This document shows, in pieces, positions 31,715-42,920 of a stretch of DNA of 64,000 nucleotides. Source of the stretch: Alistipes sp. (GTDB lineage Bacteria > Bacteroidota > Bacteroidia > Bacteroidales > Rikenellaceae). The stretch lies in assembly GCA_017436185.1 (NCBI GenBank), contig JAFSDP010000012.1, positions 124,001 to 188,000 on the forward strand. Direction: 5' to 3'. The translations under genes and the position numbers were made by a program. Positions within the stretch are counted from its first letter, which is position 1, and every line of letters begins with the position of its first letter. A model generated the notes under the pieces. It searched no databases and had not been told where the DNA came from. It saw nothing but the letters and a program-made list of their open reading frames with translations.

Positions 31715-32905
31715 TTAGTGGGTTGCCTTCCACCACGAGGTGGTACGCTTCGCTGCACACGCCTTGCTGATGCTCGGATCCGAAGTCGTGATGCCCGAAT
31801 AGGTGTAGATGTCGTTCACGCCGTTGGCAGACGAGTAGTAACTCGGCGTATGTTTGCGCCACGCCGAGGGTACGGTGCGCTCCAACTGCGCCTCAAACTC
31901 GGCCATGAGGGTCGCATCGGTGCAGATGTGGCGCACATAGTCACCCAAATCGAAGAAGCGCACGGGCGAATAGCCGTCAAGCGACTGCAAAGCAGAGACA
32001 TCGACCGCCTCCAAATCGGCCTGATTGTTGATGCGGCGCATCACATCGGCCAAGGCCTCCAGCTCGCTTGTGACCGTGATACCGATGGTGCCATAGGGCA
32101 TCACATAGCTCGTGTAGAAGTCGAAGAAGGCTTGCGAAATCCCCTGATAATCAACTGCGCCAATCATATGGGCACCCATCTCTTTGTAGGGGAAGCCGTA
32201 GGCCATAATCTCGCTTGTCGAGCCAATCAGATGGTCGGCCACATCACGCAGTTCGTAGGCCACCTCGATAGACGACATATAGCAGTCGTCGAAGAGGATA
32301 AACTCCATCTTCATCCCTGCCGTGCGAATGGCCTCGGCCAGGGTCGAAATATCGGTCTGGTAGGCTGCACTCGAACCGCCAAACCAACGGGTCAGCGGGT
32401 TGCCGTTTTCGTCGAGGTAGTCCCAATACTCCCGCTCGGCCTCGCCTCGGGCGGTGGTCGGCGTAGCAGGAATCCACGCCATACCGTGACAACCAATGGT
32501 CATCGCATACCGCTTGGCGGGGGCGGTGGATGCCACATCGTTCAGAATCGAACGGATGCCCTCGACGGTCGTGATGGGGGGCTCGGTGTAGGTTTTGATC
32601 TCCTGCTCATAGACCGCCCCTCGGCCATTGGGCATCAACTCGAACAGACGACCCGAATGGTTGTTCTCCATAAAGAAGACCATCACTCGGCAACCGACGG
32701 GCAAACCGTTGGCAATCACATCCTTAATATCTTGGATATTCGTCAGAAAGTTGTTCGTCAGCGCACCTGCATCGCCCGACCAGGGGAGATACATAAAGAG
32801 GGTCTGTTCGCCTATGGTTTGTCGTTTTTGGGCATCATCCTCCTCGCAACCGACCAACCACAGCGGGAGCAGCATCAAGAGGAGCCATTTCAGCGTTTTC
32901 ATCAT
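31715..32905 (-). CDS. clostripain-family (C11) cysteine peptidase, lipoprotein
   Basis: A 396-residue predicted lipoprotein with a signal ending in LVGC near residue 20. The catalytic histidine is in TIGCHGMAW near residue 135 and the catalytic cysteine in FDDCYMSSIE near 205, the His-Cys arrangement of clostripain-like C11 peptidases. Such enzymes cut after basic residues and occur on the surface of gut Bacteroidales. The last residues are rich in Lys/Trp (SWWKATH). The gene lies directly beyond the island and its start overlaps the stop of the DUF4919 gene upstream by 4 bp, so the two are one operon. Confidence 0.88.
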   Translation of the reverse strand: MMKTLKWLLLMLLPLWLVGCEEDDAQKRQTIGEQTLFMYLPWSGDAGALTNNFLTNIQDIKDVIANGLPVGCRVMVFFMENNHSGRLFELMPNGRGAVYEQEIKTYTEPPITTVEGIRSILNDVASTAPAKRYAMTIGCHGMAWIPATPTTARGEAEREYWDYLDENGNPLTRWFGGSSAAYQTDISTLAEAIRTAGMKMEFILFDDCYMSSIEVAYELRDVADHLIGSTSEIMAYGFPYKEMGAHMIGAVDYQGISQAFFDFYTSYVMPYGTIGITVTSELEALADVMRRINNQADLEAVDVSALQSLDGYSPVRFFDLGDYVRHICTDATLMAEFEAQLERTVPSAWRKHTPSYYSSANGVNDIYTYSGITTSDPSISKACAAKRTTSWWKATH

Positions 32906-33648
32906 TTGTATTCTCTCGGTTTGAGGTTATTGAACTGCCAGGTGCGGTCACGCTTATAGGTGTAACCCTCGGGCTTGTTCCAATAGATACGTTCGAAGTT
33001 GAAGTAAAGACCCTTACGCTTCTTACCCTCAATCACATAGGGGGTCACCAGAGGGACAAACTCCACCGTACGGCTTATTACACGTGCCTTGTCAGCAGGC
33101 AACCCTTCGGCAGCCATTACATCCAGGGCGTGGTCGAACATCAGGATGTGGCGGGGTGTGCGCTGCGTCAGGCCGTCACCCGAAGCCACGATAGCTCGCA
33201 CCACACCGTTCATTCTGCGTGACCAGCGCTCCGCCTCGGCCTTGTCGCCCAACATCTCGTAAGCGAAGGTGAGGATATTCAACAGCTTGGGGCTGAAGGG
33301 GTCACGCATACGGGCAGCATTGGCATAGATGATGAGTTGCTCCAACCGCTCACGATGCACATCGTCGGGGTCAAGCCCCTTCATCAGTGCCATCACCTCG
33401 TCCATATCGGGGTTCGAATTGAGCGGTTTATACTCATCACGATAGGCATAACCGTAGTAGAGGTAGTGGTAATCCTCGTCGGTAAGGGTCTCGTCGCCGT
33501 TGTTGAAGCGCATCAAGAGCTTGGTGTAGTAGTAGGGCGAACGCTGATCGGTCGTGCGGGCAAGGATATCCTCCTCGACCGGGGTTTTGGCCTCGGCCGC
33601 ACACAGGCCGCCGAGCAACACCGCCAACAGCAAAAGCAGTCGTTTCAT
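32902..33648 (-). CDS. DUF4919 domain secreted protein
   Basis: A 248-residue exported protein; signal peptide MKRLLLLLAVLLGG to about residue 20. SPYYYTKLLMRFNNGDETLTDEDY and HYLYYGYAYRDEY are features I associate with DUF4919, a Bacteroidales family of unknown role. The C-terminal part is basic and rich in aromatic residues (YFNFERIYWNKPEGYTY). The start could also be at 33654 (MPMKR). It is upstream of and coupled to the C11 peptidase, so it may be a folding helper or substrate, but this is only context. Confidence 0.72.
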   Translation of the reverse strand: MKRLLLLLAVLLGGLCAAEAKTPVEEDILARTTDQRSPYYYTKLLMRFNNGDETLTDEDYHYLYYGYAYRDEYKPLNSNPDMDEVMALMKGLDPDDVHRERLEQLIIYANAARMRDPFSPKLLNILTFAYEMLGDKAEAERWSRRMNGVVRAIVASGDGLTQRTPRHILMFDHALDVMAAEGLPADKARVISRTVEFVPLVTPYVIEGKKRKGLYFNFERIYWNKPEGYTYKRDRTWQFNNLKPREYK

Positions 33649-33684
33649 AGGCATAGGGAAAAGGTTTCTATGCTAACGTAACTT

Positions 33685-34581
33685 TTAGTGCAAATCGTAT
33701 TTCTCGATGAGCATCTTGAAACGCTCACGCAGTTGGGGCGTACCGGGCACCAACGGCAGACGCATCGTCGGGCCGATCTTACCCATCACCGACAGGGCGC
33801 ACTTGGCACCTACGGGGTTACCCTCGGCAAAGAGTGCCTCGACGGCATCGTCCATATCGGCCTTGGCCCAAGCCTCACGGGCGGCATCGTAGTTGCCCTG
33901 CTTGGCGCAGTTGATGCAATCCATAAAGAGGCGGGGGAAGACATTGGCTGCCACCGAAATCACACCATCGCCGCCACGCTCCATCAACTCGATGGCAATG
34001 CCGTCGTCACCGGCCAAGACCAGAAAACCCTCGGGGCGGTTGTCGATAATCTGCTGCATCTGCTCCAGATTGCCCGATGCCTCCTTGATGCCGATGATGT
34101 TGGGAATCTCACGGGCCAGACGCAGGGTCGTCTCGGCAGTCATATTGACACCCGTACGCCCCGGGATGTTGTAGAGAATCACGGGCAGCGGCGAGTGCTC
34201 GGCTACGGTCTTAAAGTGCTGATAAAGACCCTCCTGCGAAGGTTTGTTGTAGTAGGGCGTCACGCTCAGAATGGCATCGGCACCACGCAGGTCAAACTCA
34301 CGCAGCTGGTCCAACACCTCGGAGGTCGAGTTACCGCCGCAACCCATCACCAACGGCACACGACCATTGATTTTGTGGGCCGTGTACATCGCAATCACGG
34401 CACGCTCGGGGTTGTAGAGCATCGGCGTCTCGGCCGTTGTGCCGAGGGCCACGATGTAATCCACACCGCCCTCAATCACATAATCGACCATATCGCCCAA
34501 CGCCTTGTAATCGACCTGACCGCTCTCGGTAAAGGGGGTCACCATCGCAACACCCACGCCTGAAAGTTTCTCTTTAAGCAT
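33685..34581 (-). CDS. dapA: 4-hydroxy-tetrahydrodipicolinate synthase
   Basis: First enzyme of the diaminopimelate/lysine branch; condenses pyruvate with aspartate semialdehyde. The 298-residue TIM barrel has GTTAETPML near residue 48, the conserved tyrosine in YYNKPSQEGLYQHF and IPGRTGVN near 137, and the Schiff-base lysine in GIKEASG near 164. Length is typical. It lies 11 bp downstream of ligA on the same strand and likely shares its transcript. lysA at 9 kb completes the pathway. Confidence 0.96.
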   Translation of the reverse strand: MLKEKLSGVGVAMVTPFTESGQVDYKALGDMVDYVIEGGVDYIVALGTTAETPMLYNPERAVIAMYTAHKINGRVPLVMGCGGNSTSEVLDQLREFDLRGADAILSVTPYYNKPSQEGLYQHFKTVAEHSPLPVILYNIPGRTGVNMTAETTLRLAREIPNIIGIKEASGNLEQMQQIIDNRPEGFLVLAGDDGIAIELMERGGDGVISVAANVFPRLFMDCINCAKQGNYDAAREAWAKADMDDAVEALFAEGNPVGAKCALSVMGKIGPTMRLPLVPGTPQLRERFKMLIEKYDLH

Positions 34582-34592
34582 ATCGTCTCTTC

Positions 34593-36731
<2,139 letters not shown>

Positions 36732-36794
36732 CTACGAAAACAAAAAAAATGCAAGAAAAAAATTACAGATGTGGTGCAATCTACTTTTTTTGCT

Positions 36795-36802
36795 TATAAT
36801 TG
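36795..36802 (+). promoter_or_regulatory. promoter -7-like box of the acidic-protein gene
   Basis: TATAATTG, one base off TAnnTTTG, 30 bp before ATG 36833. Confidence 0.45.
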
Positions 36803-36832
36803 CAGAAAATTTTAGACATTAACCCTATCATT

Positions 36833-37165
36833 ATGACCAAACCGAATACCGCCAAGAAGCATATTGTAACGAGCTTCAATAACTTACCCGCCGAACTGCA
36901 GGAGGCAGTCAAGGCGTTCTACCCGCTTGGCTTCACGGATGCCATGATGCGCATCGACAAACCCAATGGCGATTTCTTCTATGCCGTACCGTTCGACACC
37001 GAAGATACGGCCTACCTGGTGAAGATCGACGTGAAGATTGACGACAAAGCCGGCGAGGAGGACGATAAGGATTACTACGACGACGATCTGAAGGGTGCCG
37101 ACGAGTTGCAGGACGACGAGGCCAACGAGCCTATGTCGAGCAACGACGACGACATCGACATCTAA
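36833..37165 (+). CDS. conserved acidic hypothetical protein
   Basis: A 110-residue cytosolic protein. The first two thirds form a compact, probably folded domain (SFNNLPAELQEAVKAFYPLGFTDAMMRI); the last third is a run of Asp/Glu with Tyr (DDKAGEEDDKDYYDDDLKG). I know of similar small acidic proteins in Bacteroidales, role unknown; an RNA-polymerase or chaperone link cannot be read from it. Start ATG 36833. The LRR lipoprotein gene follows after 9 bp, so the pair is probably co-transcribed. Confidence 0.72.
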   Translation: MTKPNTAKKHIVTSFNNLPAELQEAVKAFYPLGFTDAMMRIDKPNGDFFYAVPFDTEDTAYLVKIDVKIDDKAGEEDDKDYYDDDLKGADELQDDEANEPMSSNDDDIDI

Positions 37166-37174
37166 TAAAAGCCT

Positions 37175-37786
37175 ATGCACAAACCACTTTGGGTGGTAGT
37201 TGCAGCCCTGACACTCTCGGCGTGTGGTATGGCCGAGCGGGACGACGAAGGGCCTCAAAGTCGCGACTACCTGACCTTTACCGATGCAGCCTTCGAACAC
37301 TACTGCATCGAGAAGTTTGACACCAACCACGACGGACGCCTCTCTCGCTACGAAGCCGAGGGCGTCCGCTCGATTGTTTGCCCCAACCTCGAAATCGAAT
37401 CGCTGGACAACATCGAGGCCTTCATTCGCCTCGAAACGCTCGACTGCTCGAACAATCGCATCGAGCGCCTTTCGCTTGACGAGTGCCGCTGGTTGCGCAC
37501 AATCGATTGCAGCAACAACCACCTGAACGAACTGTCGCTGAAGGGGTTGCGCACGCTTTCAACGCTTCGGTGCAACCAAAACCGACTCTCGGTGCTCGAC
37601 CTTGACGACACCGCATCGCTCACGATGCTCAACGCCGAAGGCAACGCCCTGCGTACGCTCGACTTGACCCCTTGCAGCAGCTCGCTACGGGCACTCACCC
37701 GCCAAAATCCGACGCTGGAGGTCATCTATTACCGTGCCGGTCAGCAGGTCGATTTCGAGTCGCCGACCACCATCGAGGAGCGATAG
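37175..37786 (+). CDS. leucine-rich-repeat lipoprotein with EF-hand-like loop
   Basis: A 203-residue lipoprotein; signal MHKPLWVVVAALTLSAC with lipid cysteine 17. Residues 49-60 are a full EF-hand calcium loop (DTNHDGRLSRYE, acidic or polar at positions 1, 3, 5, 7, 9, 12), but only one loop. About four short leucine-rich repeats follow (LETLDCSNNRIERLSLDEC, LRTIDCSNNHLNELSLKG, LSTLRCNQNRLSVLDLDD, LTMLNAEGNALRTLDLTP) of the Bacteroidales CSNN type, a surface protein module. Calcium or protein binding is inferred. Lies 9 bp after the acidic protein gene. Confidence 0.8.
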   Translation: MHKPLWVVVAALTLSACGMAERDDEGPQSRDYLTFTDAAFEHYCIEKFDTNHDGRLSRYEAEGVRSIVCPNLEIESLDNIEAFIRLETLDCSNNRIERLSLDECRWLRTIDCSNNHLNELSLKGLRTLSTLRCNQNRLSVLDLDDTASLTMLNAEGNALRTLDLTPCSSSLRALTRQNPTLEVIYYRAGQQVDFESPTTIEER

Positions 37787-37853
37787 GCGGGCAAATGTTC
37801 ATAAGTTGATGAAAATCTTCGCTCGGAGCGGTCGCATTTCGAAAAAGTTTTTG

Positions 37854-37861
37854 TAACTTTG
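37854..37861 (+). promoter_or_regulatory. purA promoter -7 box
   Basis: TAACTTTG; leader about 60 nt. The rest of 37787-37930 shows nothing. Confidence 0.6.
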
Positions 37862-37930
37862 ACTGCAAATTTTTGCCAACACAACCAAAACGGACAATAA
37901 TTCGTAAACACAATAGAACTTCTTAACTCA

Positions 37931-39196
37931 ATGAAAAAAGTAGATGTGATTCTCGGCCTGCAATGGGGCGACGAAGGCAAAGGTAAGGTGGTCGATGTAC
38001 TGACCCCGAACTATGAGGTAGTAGCCCGTTTCCAGGGTGGTCCTAATGCCGGCCACACGCTGGAGTTCAACGGCGAGAAGTATGTCCTGCGCTCGATTCC
38101 TTCGGGTATCTTCCAGGGTGGCAAAGCCAATATCATCGGTGGTGGTGTCGTTTTGGATGCCATCTTGTTCCGCAAGGAGGCCGAGGAGTTGGCCAAGAGC
38201 GGCCACGACCTTACGCGTCAGCTCTCCATCTCGAAAAAGGCACACCTGATTCTGCCGACCCACCGTATGCTCGACGCTGCCTATGAGGCCGCCAAGGGTA
38301 GTGCCAAAATTGGTACGACGGGCAAGGGTATCGGCCCCACCTACACCGATAAGATCAGCCGCAATGGCATGCGTGTAGGCGACCTGCTGCGTCCCAACTT
38401 CAAGGAGATCTATGCCCAGGCCAAGGGTCGCCACGAGCAGATTCTGAAGAGCCTGAACTACAGCTACGACATCACCGAGCTGGAGCAGGAGTGGTTCGAG
38501 GCCGTTGAGTATCTGAAGCGTTTTCAAATCATCGACAGCGAGTACTTCGTAAACAATTCGCTCAAGGCCGGCAAGAGCATTCTGGCCGAGGGTGCACAGG
38601 GCACGTTGCTCGACGTCGATTTCGGTTCGTACCCCTTTGTAACCTCCTCGAACACGGTGTGTGCAGGTGTCTGCACCGGTTTGGGTCTGGCCCCCAACCG
38701 CATCGGCGAGGTGTTCGGTATCTTCAAGGCCTACTGCACCCGTGTGGGTAGCGGTCCCTTCCCGACCGAGTTGTTCGACGAGACGGGAGCCACGCTGCGC
38801 CGCATCGGTCACGAGTATGGTGCCGTAACGGGCCGCGAGCGTCGTTGCGGATGGCTCGACCTGGTGGCGTTGAAGTATTCGATTATGATCAACGGCGTTA
38901 CGCAGCTCATTATGATGAAGTCGGACGTAATGAACGACTTCGAGACGGTGCGTGTTGCCACGGCCTACAAGGTGAATGGGGTAGTGACCGACGAGTTCCC
39001 CTTCTCAATCGAGGAGGATGTCGAGCCGGTTTACACCGACTTCGAGGGTTGGAAGTGCGACCTGCGTGCCTGCCGCACCTACGAGGAGTTCCCCGAGGCC
39101 TTCAAGCGCTATGTCGATTTCATCGAGCAGCAGACGGGTGTCCCCGTGAAGGTGATTTCGGTAGGCCCCGACCGTGACGAGACGGTACTGCGCTAA
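37931..39196 (+). CDS. purA: adenylosuccinate synthetase
   Basis: Makes adenylosuccinate from IMP, aspartate and GTP in AMP synthesis. The 421-residue protein opens with GLQWGDEGKGKVVD, the GTP P-loop; GPNAGHT follows, with the catalytic aspartate and histidine in the usual places. GTTGKGIGPTYTDK, TAYKVNGV and SVGPDRDETV complete the family pattern. Length is normal. It is transcribed in front of etfB-etfA-acd, 21 bp away, and may be read through, although purine synthesis has no evident link to them. Confidence 0.97.
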   Translation: MKKVDVILGLQWGDEGKGKVVDVLTPNYEVVARFQGGPNAGHTLEFNGEKYVLRSIPSGIFQGGKANIIGGGVVLDAILFRKEAEELAKSGHDLTRQLSISKKAHLILPTHRMLDAAYEAAKGSAKIGTTGKGIGPTYTDKISRNGMRVGDLLRPNFKEIYAQAKGRHEQILKSLNYSYDITELEQEWFEAVEYLKRFQIIDSEYFVNNSLKAGKSILAEGAQGTLLDVDFGSYPFVTSSNTVCAGVCTGLGLAPNRIGEVFGIFKAYCTRVGSGPFPTELFDETGATLRRIGHEYGAVTGRERRCGWLDLVALKYSIMINGVTQLIMMKSDVMNDFETVRVATAYKVNGVVTDEFPFSIEEDVEPVYTDFEGWKCDLRACRTYEEFPEAFKRYVDFIEQQTGVPVKVISVGPDRDETVLR

Positions 39197-39217
39197 GAAG
39201 AACGAAAACAACATTTT

Positions 39218-40096
39218 ATGAATAATGCTTTGAACATTGTCGTGTTGGCCAAACAGGTGCCTGACACACGACAAGTCGGCAAAGATGCAATGACGGCAGA
39301 GGGCACGGTGAATCGTGCTGCTCTGCCGGCTATTTTTAATCCCGAAGACCTCAATGCCCTCGAGATGGCCCTTTCCATCAAAGAGCGTGTGGCAGGGTCG
39401 CAGGTCTATCTGCTGACAATGGGTCCCGCTCGTGCCGCCGACATCATCCGCGAGGCAATGTTTCGTGGTGCCGATGGGGGTTATCTGCTCTCGGGACGTG
39501 AGTTTGCCGGCTCCGATACGTTGGCCACGTCGTATGCCTTGGCGTGCGCTCTGAAGAAAATCAACCCCGATATGGTCATCGCAGGTCGTCAGGCCATCGA
39601 TGGCGATACGGCCCAGGTAGGTCCGCAGGTGGCCGAGAAACTTCAGCTGCCGCAGGTGACCTATGCCGAAGAGGTGGTCAAGATTGATACGAAACGAATT
39701 GTCGTGCGTCGCCGCATCGAGTCGGGCGTGGAGACCGTCGAGGCTCCGCTGCCGTTGGTGCTTACGGTGAATGGCTCGGCTGCTCCGTGTCGCCCCCGCA
39801 ACGCCAAGCGACTGATGAAATACAAGGCCGCCCGCACCGCTTCGGAGCTTACGATTGAAAAGAGCGAGGTGGTGGTGCGCCGTGTGGAGCAGCTGCCCGA
39901 ACTGCGCATTACCGAGTGGGGTGTCGCCGACATCACGCCGGATGCCGACCAGCTGGGCTTTGCAGGCTCGCCCACAAAGGTGAAGCGCATCGAAAATGTG
40001 GTATTCCAAGCCAAGGAGGCCAAGCGTCTGGACTGCTCGGACGAGGCGTTAGAGGGGCTGATTCAGGAACTGATCGCCGCCCACACCATCGGCTAA
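39218..40096 (+). CDS. etfB: electron transfer flavoprotein beta subunit
   Basis: A 292-residue EtfB/FixA protein that carries AMP and helps place FAD in the EtfAB heterodimer. Opens with LNIVVLAKQVPDTRQVG, typical of EtfB; GRQAIDGDTAQVGPQ near residue 125 is the conserved nucleotide-binding motif. The C-terminal end is longer than in the shortest Etf beta. It is the first gene of a tight three-gene operon with etfA (19 bp gap) and an acyl-CoA dehydrogenase; such sets move electrons between acyl-CoA and NAD or a quinone. Confidence 0.93.
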   Translation: MNNALNIVVLAKQVPDTRQVGKDAMTAEGTVNRAALPAIFNPEDLNALEMALSIKERVAGSQVYLLTMGPARAADIIREAMFRGADGGYLLSGREFAGSDTLATSYALACALKKINPDMVIAGRQAIDGDTAQVGPQVAEKLQLPQVTYAEEVVKIDTKRIVVRRRIESGVETVEAPLPLVLTVNGSAAPCRPRNAKRLMKYKAARTASELTIEKSEVVVRRVEQLPELRITEWGVADITPDADQLGFAGSPTKVKRIENVVFQAKEAKRLDCSDEALEGLIQELIAAHTIG

Positions 40097-40115
40097 CCGC
40101 TTAAAAACGAAAACG

Positions 40116-41135
40116 ATGAACAACATTTTAGTCTATATCGAACAGGAGGCGGGCCTGGTTGCCGACGTCAGCTTGGAGCTTCTGACCAAGGGTCGTGAGC
40201 TGGCTGCCACGTTGGGCGTGGAGCTGGAGGCGGTGGTGATTGGCACCGAGACCTGCGGGCTTTCCGAAGTGTTGGCCAAGTATGGCGCCGAGCGAATTTG
40301 GGTGGCTGACGATCCCATCTTCTGTCCCTACCGCACGCTGCCGCATACGGCCATTCTGACGAAACTCATCACCCAAGAGCAACCGCAAATTGTGCTCTTC
40401 GGTGCCACTTCGGTGGGGCGTGATTTAGCCCCTCGTGTCTCGTCGGCGCTGCACAGCGGATTGACGGCCGACTGCACCCAACTCGAGATTGGCGACCACA
40501 CCGATACCAAAACGGGCAGGCACTACGAAAATCTGCTCTACCAGATTCGCCCCGCCTTTGGCGGTAACATCATCGCCACCATCATCAACCCCGACCACCG
40601 TCCCCAGATGGCGACCGTGCGTGAGGGCGTAATGCGCCGTGAGAAGGCGGCAACACCTGCCCGGGGCGAGGTAAAGATGATTGATTGGCAACATTGGCTC
40701 TCGGATGCCGATCTGGCTGTTCGCATTCTGGAGCGTGAGGTTACCGAGCGCAAAATTGACATCAAAGGGGCTTCGATTATCGTGGCCGGCGGCTACGGCG
40801 TAGGCTCGAAGGAGAACTTCGCCCTGCTGCACGAGTTGGCCGAGGTGCTTGGCGGTGAGGTGGGCGCCTCCCGTGCTGCTGTCGATGCCGGCTTTACGGA
40901 GCACGCCCGCCAGATTGGTCAGACGGGTGTCACAGTACGTCCCAAGCTCTACATTGCCTGCGGCATCTCGGGACAGATTCAGCACACGGCCGGTATGGAG
41001 CAATCGGCAATGGTGATTTCGATCAACACCGACCCCAATGCCCCCATCAACCGCCTGGCCGACTACGCCATCACGGGCGATGTAATGACGGTCATCCCCA
41101 AACTCATCAAGTTCTACAAGCAAAACGCAAAGTAA
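40116..41135 (+). CDS. etfA: electron transfer flavoprotein alpha subunit
   Basis: A 339-residue EtfA/FixB that binds FAD with its C-terminal domain. SLELLTKGRELAATLGVELEA opens it; GATSVGRDLAPRVSSAL is the first EtfA signature, GGYGVGSKENFALL and GASRAAVDAGF the second region, and GISGQIQHTAGM lies toward the end, as expected for FAD binding. The stop overlaps the start of the acyl-CoA dehydrogenase by 1 base, so the genes are translated together. No [4Fe-4S] extension, so it looks like an ordinary EtfA. Confidence 0.94.
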   Translation: MNNILVYIEQEAGLVADVSLELLTKGRELAATLGVELEAVVIGTETCGLSEVLAKYGAERIWVADDPIFCPYRTLPHTAILTKLITQEQPQIVLFGATSVGRDLAPRVSSALHSGLTADCTQLEIGDHTDTKTGRHYENLLYQIRPAFGGNIIATIINPDHRPQMATVREGVMRREKAATPARGEVKMIDWQHWLSDADLAVRILEREVTERKIDIKGASIIVAGGYGVGSKENFALLHELAEVLGGEVGASRAAVDAGFTEHARQIGQTGVTVRPKLYIACGISGQIQHTAGMEQSAMVISINTDPNAPINRLADYAITGDVMTVIPKLIKFYKQNAK

Positions 41136-42865
41136 TGGCCAACTTTTTTACCGATAATAAAGACCTTCAGTTGCAGCTCGACCACCCGCTGATGGAGCGC
41201 ATCGTAGCGATGCGTGAGCGCAACTACACCCAGGCCGAGCAGTACGACTACGCACCGCAGAACTATGCCGATGCGATGGATTCCTACCGACGTGTAATGG
41301 AGTTGGCGGGCGAGATTTGCGGCGAGGTGATTGCCCCCAATGCCGAGGGGGTTGATTGCGAAGGACCGCACCACGAGGGTGACCACGTGCGCTATGCTTC
41401 GGGCACGGTGGCCAACCTGCAAGCGATGCACAAGGCGGGGTTGGATGGCATTTCGTTGCCTCGACGCTACGAAGGGTTGAATTTTCCGCTTTCGACCTTT
41501 GTGATGGTCAATGAGATGATTGCCCGTGCCGATGCAGGGTTTCAGAATATCTGGGGCTTGCAGGATTGCGCCGAGACGCTCTACGAATTCGGCTCGGAGG
41601 AGCAAAAGGAGAAGTACCTGCCCCAAACTTGCGACGGCAAGACCTGGGCCATGGATTTGACCGAGCCGGATGCAGGCTCGGATTTGGGTGCCGTGATGCT
41701 GAAGGCCACCTGGTCGGAGGAGCGTCAGACGTGGTTGTTGAACGGCGTCAAGCGCTTCATCACGAATGGCGATGGCGACTTGGCCCTCGTGTTGGCACGC
41801 ACCGAGGAGGGCACGACCGATGCCCGAGGTCTGTCGATGTTGCTCTACGACAAGCGCAACGGCGGAATGAAGGTGCGCCGCATCGAGAATAAACTCGGCA
41901 TCAAGGGGTCGCCGACCTGCGAGCTGGTCTTTACAGATGCCCCTGCCGAGTTGGTGGGCGATCGACGAATGGGTCTGATTAAGTATGTGATGGCGCTGAT
42001 GAATGCGGCTCGTCTGGGTATTGGCGCACAATCGGTCGGCACCTGCGAAGCGGCCTACCGTGAGGCGTTGAAGTATGCCCACGAGCGTCGCCAGTCGGGC
42101 AAGGCCATCATCGAATTTACAGCCGTCAGCGAGCTGCTTTCGTTGATGAAGGCCAAGACGCAGGCAGTTCGAGCATTGCTTTATGAAACGGCTCGTTTTG
42201 TGGAGATTTACAAGCAATTAGCAGATATCAACAAAGAGACCCACTTGGATAGCGATGCCCGCAGCGAGATGAAACACTACAATCGCTTGGCCGATGGTTT
42301 CACGCCGCTTGTCAAGCTCTTCTCGTCGGAGTACGCCAACCAAACGGCCTACGACGCCATTCAGATTCACGGTGGCTCGGGCTTTATGAAGGATTACCCC
42401 GTGGAGCGCATCTACCGGGATGCCCGCATTATGAGTATCTACGAGGGTACATCGCAGTTGCAGGTTGTGGCAGCCATCAATGGGGTCACAAAGGGGACCT
42501 TCCGTGAGCAAATTGAGTGCTATGCCAACGAAACTTACAGCGAGGAGACGGCCGCGGAGGTGGCTCGCCTGCAACGTATGACCGCCTCGTTGGATGCAAT
42601 GATCGAGCGTGTCGAGGCGGTTGAGCGTGAGCACAACGGATTCAAGGAGTTGCACGCCCGTCGTCTGGTCGAGAGCGTGGGCTACATCATTATGGGCTAC
42701 CTGCTCTGCCGTCAGGCTTCTCAACACAGCGAGGAATATCTAAACTCGGCTCGCATCTTCTGCCGCCACGGTGCCGGTAAGGTTGCCGAGGCGTGGGCCG
42801 TTATTGAAGGCTCGGAAGGGGAGGATGTAGCACTGAACAAGGCCATCCAAAGCGAGACGCTGTAA
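41135..42865 (+). CDS. acyl-CoA dehydrogenase with C-terminal extra domain
   Basis: A 576-residue flavoenzyme that takes electrons from an acyl-CoA and passes them to EtfAB. MDLTEPDAGSDLGAVM and NGVKRFITNGDGD are the FAD-binding loop and strand; EGTSQLQ near residue 450 is the usual region of the catalytic base. At 576 it is nearly 200 residues longer than short-chain enzymes; the N-terminal about 50 and the C-terminal about 110 residues add alpha-helical parts, as in the AidB/long ACAD group. Substrate unknown; short- or medium-chain acyl-CoA in fermentation is plausible. Last gene of the operon, ending in a terminator. Confidence 0.92.
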   Translation: MANFFTDNKDLQLQLDHPLMERIVAMRERNYTQAEQYDYAPQNYADAMDSYRRVMELAGEICGEVIAPNAEGVDCEGPHHEGDHVRYASGTVANLQAMHKAGLDGISLPRRYEGLNFPLSTFVMVNEMIARADAGFQNIWGLQDCAETLYEFGSEEQKEKYLPQTCDGKTWAMDLTEPDAGSDLGAVMLKATWSEERQTWLLNGVKRFITNGDGDLALVLARTEEGTTDARGLSMLLYDKRNGGMKVRRIENKLGIKGSPTCELVFTDAPAELVGDRRMGLIKYVMALMNAARLGIGAQSVGTCEAAYREALKYAHERRQSGKAIIEFTAVSELLSLMKAKTQAVRALLYETARFVEIYKQLADINKETHLDSDARSEMKHYNRLADGFTPLVKLFSSEYANQTAYDAIQIHGGSGFMKDYPVERIYRDARIMSIYEGTSQLQVVAAINGVTKGTFREQIECYANETYSEETAAEVARLQRMTASLDAMIERVEAVEREHNGFKELHARRLVESVGYIIMGYLLCRQASQHSEEYLNSARIFCRHGAGKVAEAWAVIEGSEGEDVALNKAIQSETL

Positions 42866-42887
42866 CTGGGAATAAGCAAAACAATAA

Positions 42888-42919
42888 GAGCCGCAACCAA
42901 GAAGGTTTGCGGCTCTTTT
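42888..42919. terminator. terminator between the etf operon and the convergent barrel gene
   Basis: GAGCCGCAA (42888-42896) pairs with TTGCGGCTC (42907-42915), then T4; A-run on the left for the other strand. Confidence 0.85.
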
Positions 42920-42920
42920 G